NCBI RefSeq assembly: GCF_900455735.1
Contig: NZ_UAUI01000001.1
Span: 124,001-188,000, forward strand
Reading direction: 5' to 3'
DNA from: Rhodococcus wratislaviensis
GTDB taxonomy: Bacteria > Actinomycetota > Actinomycetes > Mycobacteriales > Mycobacteriaceae
Length of the DNA: 64,000 nucleotides
In this document: positions 31,401-46,400 of the stretch, piece after piece
How positions within the stretch are numbered: the stretch's first letter is position 1
How the letters are laid out: the number at the start of each line of letters is the position of its first letter
The notes under the pieces: generated by a model
The model's database searches: none
Told to the model about the DNA's origin: nothing
The model's input: only the letters and a program-made list of their open reading frames with translations
Position numbers and translations under genes: made by a program

Positions 31401-34400
31401 CCGTCGGCGGAGTCCGGGTACACCGTCCGCAGCGACTCGTGCCTACCGACGACGTCGGCGACCGCATGCTGCAGTGCGTCGACGTCCAGCGCGCCCGACA
31501 GCCGGACCGCCACGGGAATGTTGTGCACCGCGGAGTTCGGGTCGAACCTGTTGAGGAACCACATCCGGTGTTGCGCCGACGACAGCGGAATCCGTTCGGG
31601 GCGCACCGCCGGTGTCAGCGCCGGGCGGGCGGGTGCGGTCGCCTCGATCGAATCCAGCAGTGCCGCAAGGGCGGCGACGGTGGGCGCCTCGAACAGGGTT
31701 CGAATCTCCACACGGCGCCCGAGTCGCTCGGACAGCCGGGCGATCACCCGGGTGGCGACGAGGGAGTTGCCACCGAGGTCGAAGAAGTTCGCGGCGGTAC
31801 CGACCTGTTCGACGCCGAGCACGTCGGCGAACACAGCCGCAACCGCTTCCTCCGTGGGTGTCGCGGGAGCGCGGTATTCGACCGTCGCCGAGGCGAAGTC
31901 GGGTGCGGGGAGGGCCTTGCGGTCGAGTTTGCCGTTCGAGGTCAGGGGCAGTTGCGCGAGCACGACGAGGGCAGCGGGCACCATGTAGCGCGGCACCGCG
32001 GCGCCGACCTCGGCCAGCACCGCGGCGGAGTCGACGGTGGCGCCGTCCTCGGGGACCACGTACGCGACCAGGGCGGTCCCGGTGTGCGGGTGCTGGTGGG
32101 CGACGACGACGGCCTGCCCCACCCCCGCGCTCGCGACCAGTGCGGACTCGATCTCGCCGAGTTCGATGCGGAACCCGCGGACCTTCACCTGGAAGTCGGA
32201 GCGCTCGAGGTACTCGAGGACGCCCGTGCTGTCCCGGACGCGCCAGCGGACCACGTCGCCGGTGCGGTAGAGCCGCGAACCGGGTGTGCCGAAGGGGTTG
32301 GCCACGAAACGTTCGGCCGTCAGGTCGGCGCGAGCGACGTAGCCGCGGGCCAGCTGCTCACCGGCCAGGTACAGCTCACCCGCCACCCCGACGGGGACCG
32401 GGTTCAGCCGGGCATCCAGCACGAACACCTGCGTGTTCCACTCGGGTCCGCCGATGGGAACGGTGTCGACGTCGGTCTCGGTGTGTGTCCAGGCGGTCAC
32501 GGACACGGCGGCCTCGGTGGGCCCGTACAGGTTGTGCAGCGCGACGGTCCCGAACCGGCGGCGGAAGCGGGCGGCGGTGTCGACGGGCAGCGCCTCGCCG
32601 ATGCACAGCACTCGCCGCAGGGCGGGCTGCTCCCCCGCACCCGGGGTCGCCACGAAGGCCTCCAACAGGGACGGCACGAAATGTGCTGTCGTGATGCGCT
32701 GCTGACGCATCAGGTCCGCCAGGTAGGCCGGGTCGCGGTGACCGTCCGGGCGGGCGATGACGAGTCGGGCGCCCGAGGTCAGCGGCCAGAACAGTTCCCA
32801 CACCGACAGGTCGAACGTGACGGGTGTCTTCTGCACGACGGCGTCGGTGGTGCCCAGCGGGTATTCGTGCTGCTTCCAGCGGAGTTGGTTCGCGATGGCG
32901 GCGTGGGTCACGGCGACACCCTTGGGTCTGCCGGTGGACCCGGACGTGAAGATCAGGTACGCCGTGTTCTCCGGCCGCAGCGGGGCGAGGCGTTGCGCAT
33001 CGGTCACCGATCCGCGTGGTGAGGCGGTGAGGTCGGGGGTGTCGATCTCGAGGACCGGGACGGTCTCGGCGGCGAACCCGTCCGCGGACGTGCTGAGGAT
33101 GCACACCGGGCGTGCGGTCTCGAGCACGTAGGCGAGTCGGTCGGCCGGATGGGTGAGATCGATCGGCAGATACGCGCCGCCGGCTCGCAGCACCGCGTAC
33201 ATCCCGACCAGCAGTTCGATCGACCGGTTCATTGCGAGTCCCACCACGGATTCCGGCCCCACCCCGCGACCGATCAGGCGGTGGGCGAGCGCGTCGACGC
33301 GGCGGTCGAACTCTGCATACGTCAGTTCGGTGCCCTCGAAGAACACCGCGGCCTTCTCGGGTGTGCGCGCCACCTGGGCGGAGAACAGTTCGTCGAGTGT
33401 CGTCGGCGGCAGATCGACGCCGGTGTCGTTGAATTCGGCGAGGACCGAACGGCGTTCGGGGCCGTCGAGCAGGTCGATGGCCCCGACGGCCATGTCCGGA
33501 TCCTGTACGACCGACGCGAGGACGCGGGTGAAGCGTTCCGCGAATGCCCGCACGGTGGATTCGTCGAAGAGGTCGGTGGCGTAGGTGAACTGCGCCTCGA
33601 TCACGTCCGGGGACCCGTCGGCGTCGTGCTTCTCCGACAATGTCAGGTGCAGATCGAAGTTGGAGATCGTGTTCGGCACGTCGAGTCCCTCGACGTGCAG
33701 TCCGGGAAGCTCGAGTGTGGTGGTGGCGAGGTTCTGGAACGAGAACGCGACCTGGAACAGCGGGTGGTGCGCGCGGGACCGGGCCGGGTTCAGCACGTCG
33801 ACGAGGCGCTCGAACGGAATGTCGGAGTGCGCGAACGCATTCAGATCGGCAGAGCGTGCGTCGGCGAGGCTGTCCGCGAACGAACTCGCGAGGTCCACCT
33901 GGGTGCGCAGTACCAGGGTGTTGACGAACATGCCGACGAGTTCGTCGAGGGATTCCTCACCGCGGCCGGCGATGGGTGCGCCGACAGCGATGTCGGACTC
34001 GTTGCTCAGTCGCGCGAGCAGTACCGCGAGCGCGGTGTGCATCACCATGAACAGGGAGGTGTTCCGGCCGCGTGCGAGCGCCAGCAGGGCGCGGTGGGTG
34101 CCGGCGTCGATGGTGAACGGCACGTGCGCGCCCTGGTGCGACGCGACCGCGGGGCGGGGACGGTCGGTCGGCAGGGACAGCCGGTCGGGCAGGCCCTCCA
34201 GTGTGCGGGTCCAGTACGCGATCTGAGCAGCGGCGACCGATTCGGGATCGGCCTCGTCGCCGAGGAGTTCCCGCTGCCACAGGCTGTAGTCGGCGTACTG
34301 CACCGGCAGCGGCGTCCAGCGGGGAACGTGCCCCTCGGCGCGGGCGGTGTAGGCGAGCATCACGTCGCGAGCCAGCGGGGCGAGCGACCAGCCGTCCCCC

Positions 34401-37400
34401 GAGATGTGGTGGGCGACCATCACGAGCACGTAGTCGTCGGCGCCGACCCGGTACATCCGCGCCCGCAGGGGCACGTCCGCGGTCACGTCGAAGCCTGTCG
34501 TCACGAGTGCGAGCACCCGCTCGAGGACGTCGTCGGGGTGCGCCGCCACCGGTGTCAGGTCGGGCACCGCGTCTGCGGCGGGCACGATCACCTGGTGCGG
34601 GCCGTCGGCGGAGTCGGGATAGACGGTGCGCAACGCCTCGTGCCGCCCGACGAGATCGGCGATCGCGATCTGCATGGCACGCAGGTCCACCTCGCCCGAC
34701 AACCGGAGCGCGACCGGCAGGTTGTAGGCGGGCGATGCGGTGTCGAACTGGTTGATGAACCACATCCGCTGCTGGGCGAGCGACAGCGGAATGTGTTCGG
34801 GACGGGGCTTCGCCGTCAGCGCGGGGCGTCGCACACCGTGGGTGGTGGTCTCGGTGATGTGTGCCGCGAGCGCGGCGACGGTCGGCGACTCGAACACTTC
34901 ACGGACCCCGACGTGGACGTCGAGTGCGGCGTTGATCCGCGACACCACCTGGGTGGCGAGCAGCGAGTTGCCGCCGAGATCGAAGAAGCTGTCGTGGATG
35001 CCGATCTCGGGCAACGCGAGGATGTCCGCGAAGATGCCGGCGACGATCACCTCCATCGGGTTCCGCGGTGCCTCGAATGTCGTGGCCGCGGCAGCGAAGA
35101 TCGGCTCGGGCAGCGCGGCCCGGTCGAGCTTGCCCGCCGGGGTGAGCGGCAGGGCGTCGAGGAGAGTGACGGAGGCGGGAACCATGTAGGCGGGCAGGGT
35201 GCGCCCGACGAAATTCGCGACCTCGACCCGGTCCACGTCCTCACCGGTGAACGGCAGCACGTAGGCGACGAGGGAGGTCTCCCCGTTCGGGTGCTCGTAT
35301 CCGATCGTGGTGGCGTACTCGATCTGCGGGTGTGCGGTGAGCGCGGCATCGATCTCGCCGAGTTCGATCCGGAACCCGCGGATCTTCACCTGGTGGTCGG
35401 TGCGGCCGACGAAATCGAGGACGCGGTTCTCCCGCCACCGGACGAGGTCGCCGGTGCGGTACATCAGGTCGCCGGGCTCGCCGTACGGGTCGGCGACGAA
35501 GCGTTCGGCGGTCAGTCCCGGCCGTCCGAGATAGCCGCGGGCGAGGCTCGGGCCTGCGACGTACAGTTCGCCCGGCACGCCCACCGGCACGGGACGCAGC
35601 CGGCCGTCCAGCACGAGTGCCCGCACTCCGCGGCTCGGTCCGCCGATGGTGACCGGTTCGCCGGCGCGGAGGGGTTCGGTGATGGACGACATGATCGTCG
35701 CCTCGCTGGGGCCGTACGCGTTGACCATGCGACGCCCGGGCGCCCAGCGGGCCACCAGTTCCGGTGGGCACACGTCACCGGCGACCACGACGACGGCAAG
35801 GTCGTCGAGCCCGTGATGGTCTACCGACGCCAGCGCCGCCGGAGTGGAGAACGCATGGGTGACGTGCTCGGCGGCGAGCAGTTCGGCGAGTTCCGATCCG
35901 CCGTAGATCGTGGGCGGGGCGATGACCATCGTGGCTCCCGCGCCGAGTGCCATCAGCATCTCGAACACCGAGGCGTCGAAGCTCGGGGACGCGAAATGCA
36001 GTGTTCGCGAACGGGAGGTGAGCCCGAGGAGCTCACGCTCGTCGGTCACCAGGTTCATCAGACCGCGATGCGTGACCGCGACCCCCTTGGGCCGGCCGGT
36101 GGACCCCGATGTGTAGATGACGTACGCCACCTGGTCGGACAGGATCGGCCGCATGCGGTCGCGGTTGGTGAGCGGCAACCGGGATTCCTGGGTGCAGCGC
36201 ACCTCGAGTGCCGGGTCGTCGAGGAGCATCCACCGGATCGAGTCCGGGAGGAGATCCTGTTTGGCGGACACGGTGATCCCGACCATCGCCCCGGAGTCCT
36301 GCACCATGTGCAGGATGCGGTCCGCGGGATAGCCGGGGTCGACGGGCACGAAGGCGGCACCCGTCTTGGCCACTGCCCACACGGCCACCACGGATTCGAA
36401 GGACCGCGGAAGCGCCAGCGCGACCCGGGTTTCGGGTCCCACTCCCCTGTCGACGAGCAACCGGGCCAGCTGGTTCGACTGTTCGTCGAGGTCCCGGTAC
36501 GTGAGGCTCTCACCCTCGAAGACGACGGCGGGTCCGTCGGGCGCCGCGGCGACGGCGTCGGCGAGGATCTCGGGCAGCATCTGCACCGGTCGCGCGTCGG
36601 CGCCGCGCACCGGGGTGAGCGCCGCGTATTCCTCGTCGCCGAGGACCGGGATGTCGCCGATCGGCCGCTGCGGGTCGGCGACGACCGCCTCGAAGATCCG
36701 CCGCAGCCGGGTCGCGTACCCGGCGGCGGTGCTCTCGTCGAAAATATCTGTCGCGTAGACCAGTTCGGCGTCGATGCCGGCCGCCTCGGCCGTGTCGTCG
36801 AGCCGTTCGGTGAGCGTGAAGTGCAGGTCGAACTTCGCGATGCTCGCGTCGAGTGCGAGCGGTTCCACCGACAGTCCGTCCAGTTCGAGTCGGTCGGCGG
36901 AGACCGCCTGCACGCCGAGCGCCACCTGGAACAGCGGGTGGTGCGAGGTGGAGCGGACCGGGCTGAGAACCTCCACCAGCCGCTCGAACGGCAGGTCCGC
37001 GTGGGCGAACGCCTCGAGGTCGACGTCCCGGGCCTGTTCGAGCAGCGACACGAACGACGCCCCCGGGTCCAGCGTCGTGCGCAACACGAGGGTGTTGACG
37101 AACATGCCGATGATGTCGTCGAGTTCCACCCGGCCGCGGCCGGCGACAGCCGTGCCGACGGTGATGTCGGAGGTGGTGCTGAGCCGGCCCAGCAGGACGC
37201 TGAGCGCGGCGTGGGCGACCATGAAGATGCTGGCGCCGTGCGCGCGTGCCAGCTCGGCCAGGGCCCGGTGCGTGTCGGCGTCCAGGGTGAAACGGGTCGC
37301 CGCGCCCCGATGCGACGGAACGGCCGGCCTGCCCCGGTCGCCCGGCAGATACAACTGGTCCGGGACACCGGCGAGTGTCCGGGTCCAATACTCGAGCTGG

Positions 37401-40400
37401 GCGACGGCGAGGCTGCCCGGGTCGGATTCGGCACCGAGCACGTCCCGCTGCCACAGCGCGTAGTCGGCGTACTGCACCGGCAGCGGCACCCAGGTGGGCG
37501 CCTGGCCTGCCGCGCGGCTCGAGTACGCGATCATCACGTCCCGGATCAGCGGTTCCATCGACACGCCGTCGGCGGAGATGTGATGGACGACGAGGGCGAG
37601 CACGTGCTCGGTGTCGCCGAGCGAGTACACCTTCACCCGCAGTGGCACGGCCTGGGAGACGTCGAAGCCGGTCAGCAGGAACTGCTGGAGATCCGCGCGC
37701 AGCCCGGCCTCGCTCACGCGGACCGGTGCGACGTCGGGGGTGAACTCTCCGGGTTCGAGGATCACCTGGTGCGGTCCGCCCCGGGAATCGGGGAAGACGG
37801 TCCGCAGCGATTCGTGCCGGGTGATCAGATCGTCGATCGCCGCGGCCAGCGCCGCCGTGTCCAACGGTCCGGTGAGCCGGACCGCGGCGGGAAGGTTGTA
37901 TGCGGGCGAGGACGTGTCGAACTGGTTGAGGAACCACATCCGCTGCTGCGCGAGTGACAGCGGGATCCGGTCGGGGCGGACCGCCGCTGTCAGGGGTGCG
38001 ATCGCGGCGGACGGACCGTGCCCGTCGAGTCGCCGGGCCAGGGCCGCGACGGTGGGGGCGTCGAACACGTCGCGGATGGCGACGCGTATCTCCGCCGCCA
38101 CGCCGATGCGGGTGCTGAGCTTGGTGGCGGACAGGGAGTTGCCGCCGAGTTCGAAGAAGTTGTCGTCGACGCCGACCCGGGGGACGCCGAGGAGTTCGGC
38201 GAAGATCCCGGCGACGAGGCGTTCGGTCTCGGTGCGGGGCGCCGTGTAGTCCGCCGTCACGGTGAACACCGGTGCGGGCAAGGCTCTCTGGTCGACTTTG
38301 CCGTTCGGTGTCAGCGGCAGTTCCGCCAGCGTGATCAGCAGCGACGGAATCATGTAGGAGGGCAGGCTGCCCGCCGCCTCGGCGAGCACGGCGTCCGGGT
38401 CCAGTGTGATTCCGCGCCTCGGCACGACGTACCCGACCAGGTGATCGCCGGCGTGCGGGTCCGAATGCGGGACGACGATCGCCTGCTCCACGTCTTCGTG
38501 ACGAAGCAGTGCCGACACGATTTCGCCGAGTTCGATGCGGAATCCGCGGACCTTCACCTGGAAGTCGGTGCGCCCGAGGTACTCGAGCCGGCCCGCCGCG
38601 TTCCAGCGGACCAGGTCGCCAGTGCGGTACAGCCGCGCGCCCGATGTGGAGAAGGGGTCGGCGACGAAGCGTTCGGCGGTGAGGTCGGGGCGGGACAGGT
38701 ATCCGCGGGCGAGCTGGACGCCACCGAGGTACAGCTCTCCCGCCACACCGACCGGCACCGGGCGCAGTCGGCCGTCCAGAACGAGGGTGCTGGTGTTCCA
38801 GACGGGCAGACCGACCGGGACGGTGTCGGAGTTGTCGGACCGGGCCGCGAAGAATGTGGTGGTCACCGCCGCCTCGGTGGGTCCGTACGTGTTGTCGATC
38901 TCCGCGGGATGGGACGCCCGGAACTCGTCGATCGTCTCCGGGGACACCGCTTCGCCGCCGACCAGCACCTGCCGCAGCGCCGGCAGGTCCTCGAGGCCGG
39001 GGCCGGACGTCAGGGCCGCCAGCATCGCCGGCACGAAGTGCACGACGGTGACGCCGTGTGCGCGAAGGACGCCCACGAGGTACTCGGGGTCGCGGTGCCC
39101 GTCGGGTTCGGCAACGACGAGCCGGCCGCCGGAGACGAGCGGCGCGAAGCACTCCCACACCGAGACGTCGAACGTCACCGGGGTCTTGAGCAGCATCGTG
39201 TCGGCGGTGCCGAGCGCGTACTGCTCACGCAGCCATGCGAGTTGCGCCGCGATCGCCGCATGGGAGACGGCGACCCCCTTGGGCCGCCCCGTGGAACCGG
39301 AGGTGAAGAGGACGTACGCCGTGTTGTCCGGGCGCAGCGGCGCGACCCGTTCGTCGGCGCGGATCGGCTCCCCGCCGAACTCTGCCGGGTCCGGGTCTGC
39401 GGGGACGATCGCCCGCACCCCGTACCGTGTCGTCGCGGTCGGTGTGAGCAGCGCGCTGCTCGTGAGCACCAGGGATGCGGCGGACTGCTCGACGATGTCG
39501 CTGTTGCGCTGCGCCGGTTGACCGGGATCGAGTGGGGTGTAGGCGCCGCCTGCCCTCACCACGGCGTGGACCGCGACGAGCAGGTCGAGCGACCGCGGGA
39601 TCTCGATCGCCACGACGACGTCGGGGCCGACACCGTCGCCGATGAGCCTGCGCGCGAGGCGGTTCACCCGGGCATCGAACTCCGCGTACGTCAGCGTCGT
39701 GTCGCGCCAGAGCACCGCATCGGCATCCGGCGTCGTCCGTGCCTGTTTGTCGAGGAGACCGGCGAGGGTGGGCTGCGCCGTCTCCCGTGTCGCGCCGTGT
39801 GACAGTGCGAGCAGACGCAGCCGGGCATCGTCGCCGAGCAGGTCGAGGTCGCCGACCGTGGTTCGAGGATCGCGGGTCAGTCCTGTCAGGACCCGGAGGA
39901 AGGACTCGCCGATCCGCAGCGCGGTGTCCTCGTCGAAAAGGTCCTTGGCGTAGCCGAGTTCGAGATCGAGCCCTGCCGGGTTCATCTCGTCGTCGTGGCG
40001 TTCGCCGAGCACGAAGTTGAGGTCGAACTTGGCGATCGGCGATGCGATCTCGAGCGCGGATACCTCCAGTCCCGGCAGTTCGAGTGTCGGGGTCCGCAGG
40101 TTCTGCAGTGCGAGCGCCACCTGGAACAGCGGGTGGAACGCGGTGGAACGGGTCGGGTTGATCGCGTCGACCAGCTGCTCGAACGGCACGTCGACATGGG
40201 AGAACGCCTCGAGGTCGACGCGCCGGACCTGCTCGAGCAGTTCGGCGCCCGTCGATTCGGGTTGCACGTCGGTGCGCAGCACCAAGGTGTTGACGAACAT
40301 GCCGACGAGTCCGTCGAGGGACTGCTCGCCGCGGCCCGCGACGGATGTTCCGATCGCGACGTCGGGGCCGGCCCCGATCCGGGACAGGAGCGCGGCGAGT

Positions 40401-43400
40401 GCGGTGTGGACGACCATGAACAGGCTGGCGTGGTGGGTGCGCGCCACGTCCAGCAGACGCAGATGGTCGTCGCCGTCCAGGGCCAGCCGTACCGTGCCGC
40501 CGCGGTTCGACGGAGCCGGCGGACGGGGGCGGTCGGTGGGCAGTTCGACCTGGTCCGGCAGATCCGCGAGTGTTCGCTTCCAGTAGGCGATCTGGCCGGC
40601 GGCCAGCGACTGCGGATCGTGCTCGTCGCCCAGCAGTTGACGCTGCCACACCGCGTAGTCGGCGTACTGCACCGGCAACGCGTCCCAGGCCGGCGTGTCA
40701 CCGGTGGTCCGGGCCGCGTAGGACGTCATGACATCGGAGGCGAGGGGAATGAACGACCAGCCGTCCGCGGAGATGTGATGGACGACGAACAGCAGGATGT
40801 GCTCCGAGCGGCTCTCACGGAACAGGTGGACCCGCAGCGGGAGGTCGGTGGTGACGTCGAACCCGGCGGACGCGTGCCGCAGGATCGCACCGGTCAGGTC
40901 TTCACCGGACAGACGTGACGGTGTCAGATCGAGGGGGATCGACTCCACCGGGACGATCACCTGATGCGCCCCGTTCTCGGTCGCCGGGTAGACGGTGCGC
41001 AGCGCCTCGTGCCGCTCCAGCACGTCGCCGAGCGCCGCACGCAGGGTTGCGACATCGATCCTGCCGGACATGCGCAGCGCGAGCGGAATGTTGTACGCGG
41101 CCGAGGCGGTGTCGAACTGGTTCAGGAACCACATCCGCTGCTGCGCCGGCGACAGCGGGATCAGCGCGGGCCGCTCACCGGCGACGAGGGCGGGCCGCTC
41201 GACCGTTGTCTCGGACAGCGCGGCGATCGCGAGTTCGCGCACGGTGGGGTGGTCGAACAGGGTGCGGACGGAGATGCGTGTTCCCAGCGCCGCACCGACC
41301 CGGGAGACGACCTGGGTGGCGGACAGCGAGTTGCCGCCGAGGTCGAAGAAGTTGTCGTCCAACCCGATCGACGGCTCGCCAACCACGTCGGCGAAGACGG
41401 CGGCGATCGCCTCCTCGGCCGGGGTCTGGGGCGCCGTGAATTCGCTGCGGCGCGCGAACACCGGTGTGGGGAGGGCGTTGCGGTCGAGCTTGCCCGCCGC
41501 CGTCAGCGGCAACGACTCCAACACCATGATCGACGACGGCACCATATACCCCGGCAACCGCTCCCCCACGAACCCCGCGAGTGCACCGGTATCGACCACC
41601 ACATTCGGCGCCGGCAACACATACGACACCAGACGACTGCTCCCGGAACCGTCGTCATACCCGACCGTGTGCGCGAACTCCACCACCTCATGCGCCGCCA
41701 ACACCACATCGATCTCACCCAGCTCGATCCGGAAACCCCGGATCTTCACCTGAAAATCACTGCGGCCCAGAAACTCCAGAACCGGGGGTCCGTCCGGGGC
41801 GGTCATCCAGCGGACCACGTCACCGGTGCGGTACATCCGCCCGCCGGTGCCGAACGGACACGCCACGAACCGCTCCGCCGTCAACCCGGTCCTGTGCACA
41901 TACCCACGAGCCAAGCTGGACCCGAGGACGTACAACTCGCCGCGCACCCCCAACGGAACCGGACGCAACCAGTGGTCGAGGACGACGAGGTCGACACCCA
42001 CGGTCGGTGACCCGATGCTCACCCGCTGCCCCGGCACCAACGGACCGGTCGCCGACGACATGATCGTCGCCTCACTCGGACCGTACGCATTGACCATCAC
42101 CCGGCCCGGCGCCCACCTCGCCACCAACTCCGGCGGACACACATCACCCGCCACCACGACGGTCTCGAGGCCCGGTATCCCGGCCGGATCGAGCGACGCC
42201 AATGCCGCCGGCGTGCAAAACGCATGCGACACCCGCTGCCCGGCAAGGAACTCCGCCAACTCCGAACCACCGAAAATACTGGTCGGCGCAACCACCAGCG
42301 TCGCCCCCGCACACACCGCCATCACCAACTCGAACACCGACGCATCGAAACTCGGCGACGCGAAATGCAACACCCGCGACCCCGCCGACACCCCCAACCG
42401 GTCCCGCTCGTCCGCAGCCAGATTCACCACACCCCGATGCGTGACCGCCACACCCTTCGGCCGACCCGTCGACCCCGACGTGTAAATCACATACGCCGGA
42501 TGATCCAACGACAACACACCGGTGCGGTCGGCGTCGGTGACCGCATCCGCCGGATACGAGGCGAGCGCCGACACGAACTCGGCGTCGTCGAGGACGATCC
42601 AGTGCGTGCAGTCCGGCAAACCCTCGCGCAGCGCGGCCGTGGTCACACCGATCGGCGCCCCACAATCCGCCAACATGAACGCAATGCGATCAGACGGATA
42701 ACCCGGATCCACCGGAACGAACGCCGCACCCGTCTTCGCCACCGCCCAGGTTGCGACCACGGACTCGAGCGACCGTGGCAATGCCAGCGCGACGGAAACC
42801 TCCGGACCGACCTGCATGGCGGCGAGCAGTCGCGCCAGGCGGTTCGATTCGGCGTCCAATTCCCGGTACGTGAGCGTGCTGGTGGCGTCCACGGACGCAC
42901 CGAGCACTGTCGGGGCGACGAGGGCATCGCCGTCCGGGTTGCTGCGCACGGCACGGGCGAGCAGATCCGGCAGCGTGGCGGGTGCGAGTCCGGGCCCGCC
43001 CGTTGCCGGGACGAGGACTTCCCGTTCGGTGTCCTGAAGTATGTCGAGATCACCGACGGCGGTGCCCGGGTCGGAGATCACGGCCGCGAGAATCCGCTGC
43101 AGTCGCCACCCGAGGTCGCGGACGGTGGACTCGTCGAACAGGTCGGTGGCGTAGGTGAATTCGGCACGCATCCCGGACGGTGCTCCGGTGTCGTCGACAT
43201 TCTCGCCCAACGTCAGCTGGAGGTCGATCTTGGCGACCCCCGGATCCACGTCCTCGACGCAGATCCGCAATCCCGGCAGTTCGTACTCGTCCGCCTGCAC
43301 CGGGTTCATCGACAGCGCAACCTGATAGATCGGGTGATGCGCCGGGGTGCGCGCCGGGGCGAGCACGTCGACCAGCCGCTCGAACGGGATGTCCGCGTGG

Positions 43401-46400
43401 GCGAACGCTGCGAGGTCGGTGTCGCGCACCGTGCGCAGCAACTCGGCGAAGCTGTCTCCGTTCCGAACGGCTGTGCGCAGAACGAGGGTGTTGACGAACA
43501 TGCCGACCAGGTCGTCGAGTGCGCGTTCGCCGCGTCCGGCGATCGGGGTGCCGATCGCGACGTCGTCGGTGGCCGACAGGCGCCCCAGTAGAAGCGCGAA
43601 CGCGGCGTGGGCCACCATGAACGTGGTGGCCCCGTGTTCCCGGGCCAGACGCTGAATGCCCCGATGGGTGTCGGGGTCGATGCTGAAGCCCACGGACCGC
43701 CCGGCGAACGTCGGCTGAGCCGGACGTGGCCGGTCGAAGGGCAGCCGCAGTTCGTCGGGCGCGCCGGCGAGTGTGCGCGTCCAGTATCCGAGTTGGGTGG
43801 CCATGACGGATTCGGCGTCGTCCCCGCTGCCGAGAACCTCCCGCTGCCACACGCTGAAGTCGGCGTACTGGACCTCGAGCGGCGCCCACTGTGGGGTCTG
43901 CCCGTGCGCGCGGGCCGCGTAGGCAACCATGACGTCGCGGCCGAGTGGTCCGAACGACCAGCCGTCGGCCGCGATGTGGTGCAGCGAGACCGCCAGGACG
44001 TGCTCGGTGGGGGCCGTGCGGAAGAGCATCGCCCGTACCGGTGTCTCCGCGGTGACGTCGAATCCGCGGGACGCGAACGCCACCATTCGGCCGAGGAGGT
44101 CGATCTCGGTCACGTCGACCGGCTCCAGTGTCACCGAGACGTCGGATGCGGGCACCACGATCTGCTCGGGGCCGTCCCCGCCGTCCGGGAACACCGTGCG
44201 CAGCGACTCGTGACGTTCGACGACGTCGTCGAACGCCGCCGCCAACGCCGCCGTGTCGATCGCGCCGGACAACCGCACCGCGAACGGCAGGTTGTAGGCC
44301 GGTGAGTCGGCGTCGAACTGGTTGAGGAACCACATGCGCTGCTGCGCGAGCGACAGCGGGATGCGGGCGGGCCGGGTCACTGCGGTCAGGGCCGGGCGCG
44401 CATCACTGGTGGTGGAGTCGATGCGCAACGCCAGTGCGGCCACGGTGGGCGCATCGAACACGTCGCGAACCGACAGGCGGGTTCCGGTCGCCTCGGTGAT
44501 GCGCGCCGTCACCCGGGTGACGGACAGCGAGTTGCCGCCGAGATCGAAGAAGCTGTCGTGCACACCGATCCGGCCGGCATCCAGCACGTCGGCGAACACG
44601 TTCGCGAGCGTCTGCTCCCCCTTGTTGCGAGGTGCCACGTATTCGGTTGCATTCGAGACGAACTCGGGTGCCGGGAGGGCCTTGCGGTCCAGCTTGCCGC
44701 TCGTGTTCAGCGGAAACTCGTCGAGCAGCACCACGGCCGACGGCAGCATGTACGACGGAAGTGAACCCGCTGCGTGGCGGCGCAGGTCCGCGACATCCAA
44801 CTGAGTGCCGGGCACTGCCACCACGTAGGCAGCCAGGTGGTCGCCGGTCGTGGCATCCGAGTAGACGAGAACGGCAGCACCCGTCAGATCCGGATGCGAC
44901 CGCAGCACCGTCTCGATCTCACCCAGCTCGATCCGCTGACCACGAAACTTCACCTGGAAATCGGTCCGCCCAATGTACTCGAGCACCCCGTCCTTCCGGC
45001 GTCGCACCAGATCGCCCGTCCGGTACATCCGCGCCCCGGCACCACCGAACGGATTCGCCACGAACCGATCCGACGTCAAATCCACCCGACCGAGATACCC
45101 CCGCGCGAGCTGGATGCCACCGAGGTAGAGCTCCCCCGACACTCCCGCAGGCACCGGGTGCAACCGCGAATCCAGCACGTACACCTGGGTGTTCCACTCC
45201 GGCACCCCGATCGGCACCGTGGTGTCGTCGGCGTCGGAAGTCTCCCAGTACGTCACCGACACCGCGGCCTCCGTCGGCCCGTACAGATTGTGCAGGCCGG
45301 CAGTCGACATGTCCCCGAACCGCACCACCGTCTCCGGCGGCAACGCCTCACCGATCACGAACACGTGCCGCAGACTCGAACACGAGCCGGCGGGTACCGA
45401 CGCAACGAACACATCCAGCATCGACGGCACGAAATCGGTGACCGTCACCCCCTGTTCGTCGATCACCTCCGCCAGATACACCGGATCCCGGTGCCCGTCC
45501 GGACTCGCCAACACCATCGCCGCACCGGCCTGCAACGGCCAGAAGAACCCCCACACCGACACGTCGAACGTCGTCGCCGTCTTCTGCAACAACACGTCGC
45601 GGTCGGTCAGCCCGTACTCGGACTGCATCCACACCAACTGGTTGACGATCGCCGCATGCGGGACCGCCACCCCCTTCGGCTTCCCCGTCGACCCCGACGT
45701 GTACATCACGTACGCGGTATTGGACGGGCGCAGCGGAGCGATCCGGTCGGCATCGGTGATCGGATTCGACTCGAACTCGGACAGATCCAGCCCGTCGATC
45801 TCGAGCACCGAGAACGTACCGGGAAGGTCGCCGCGGTCAGCGGCGGTGCTCAGAACACACACCGGCCTCGCCGAGGCGAGCACGTAGCCGATGCGATCGA
45901 CCGGGTGATCCGGATCGACCGGCACATACGCACCACCGGCCTTCACCACCGCATACATGCCCACCACCAGGTCCGGCGAGCGTCGCATCGCCAGCACCAC
46001 CCGCGACTCCGGCCCCACACCACACGAGACCAGGTACCGCGCCAACCGGTTCACCCGAGCATCGAACTCCGCGTATGTGAGTGCAGCGCCCTCGAACACC
46101 ACCGCCGTCGCGCCCGGGGTGCGCGCCACCTGCGTATCGAACAGATCCGGCAGCGTGGCGACAGGAACGTCGTGGTCGGTCGAGTTCCAGCGCCTCAGGG
46201 CGGCGCTCTCGTCGGTGTCGAGCAACGGGATGTCGCCGACACGCGTCCCGGCGTCCGTGGTGACCGCACCGAGGATTGCGGTGAATCGCGCGGCGATGGA
46301 GGCAGCCGTGTCCTCGTCGAACAGATCCGAGGCGTACGTCAGTTGCGCGGTGATCCCGTCGGGATCGCCGTCGGCGGCGAACCGCTCGACGAGGGTGAAG

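Noticed and set aside
33149..37957. Plus-strand open frame of 1,602 residues
   Set aside because: Antisense to NRPS2 modules 6 to 8; the repetitive DH/GR-rich translation matches no protein family.
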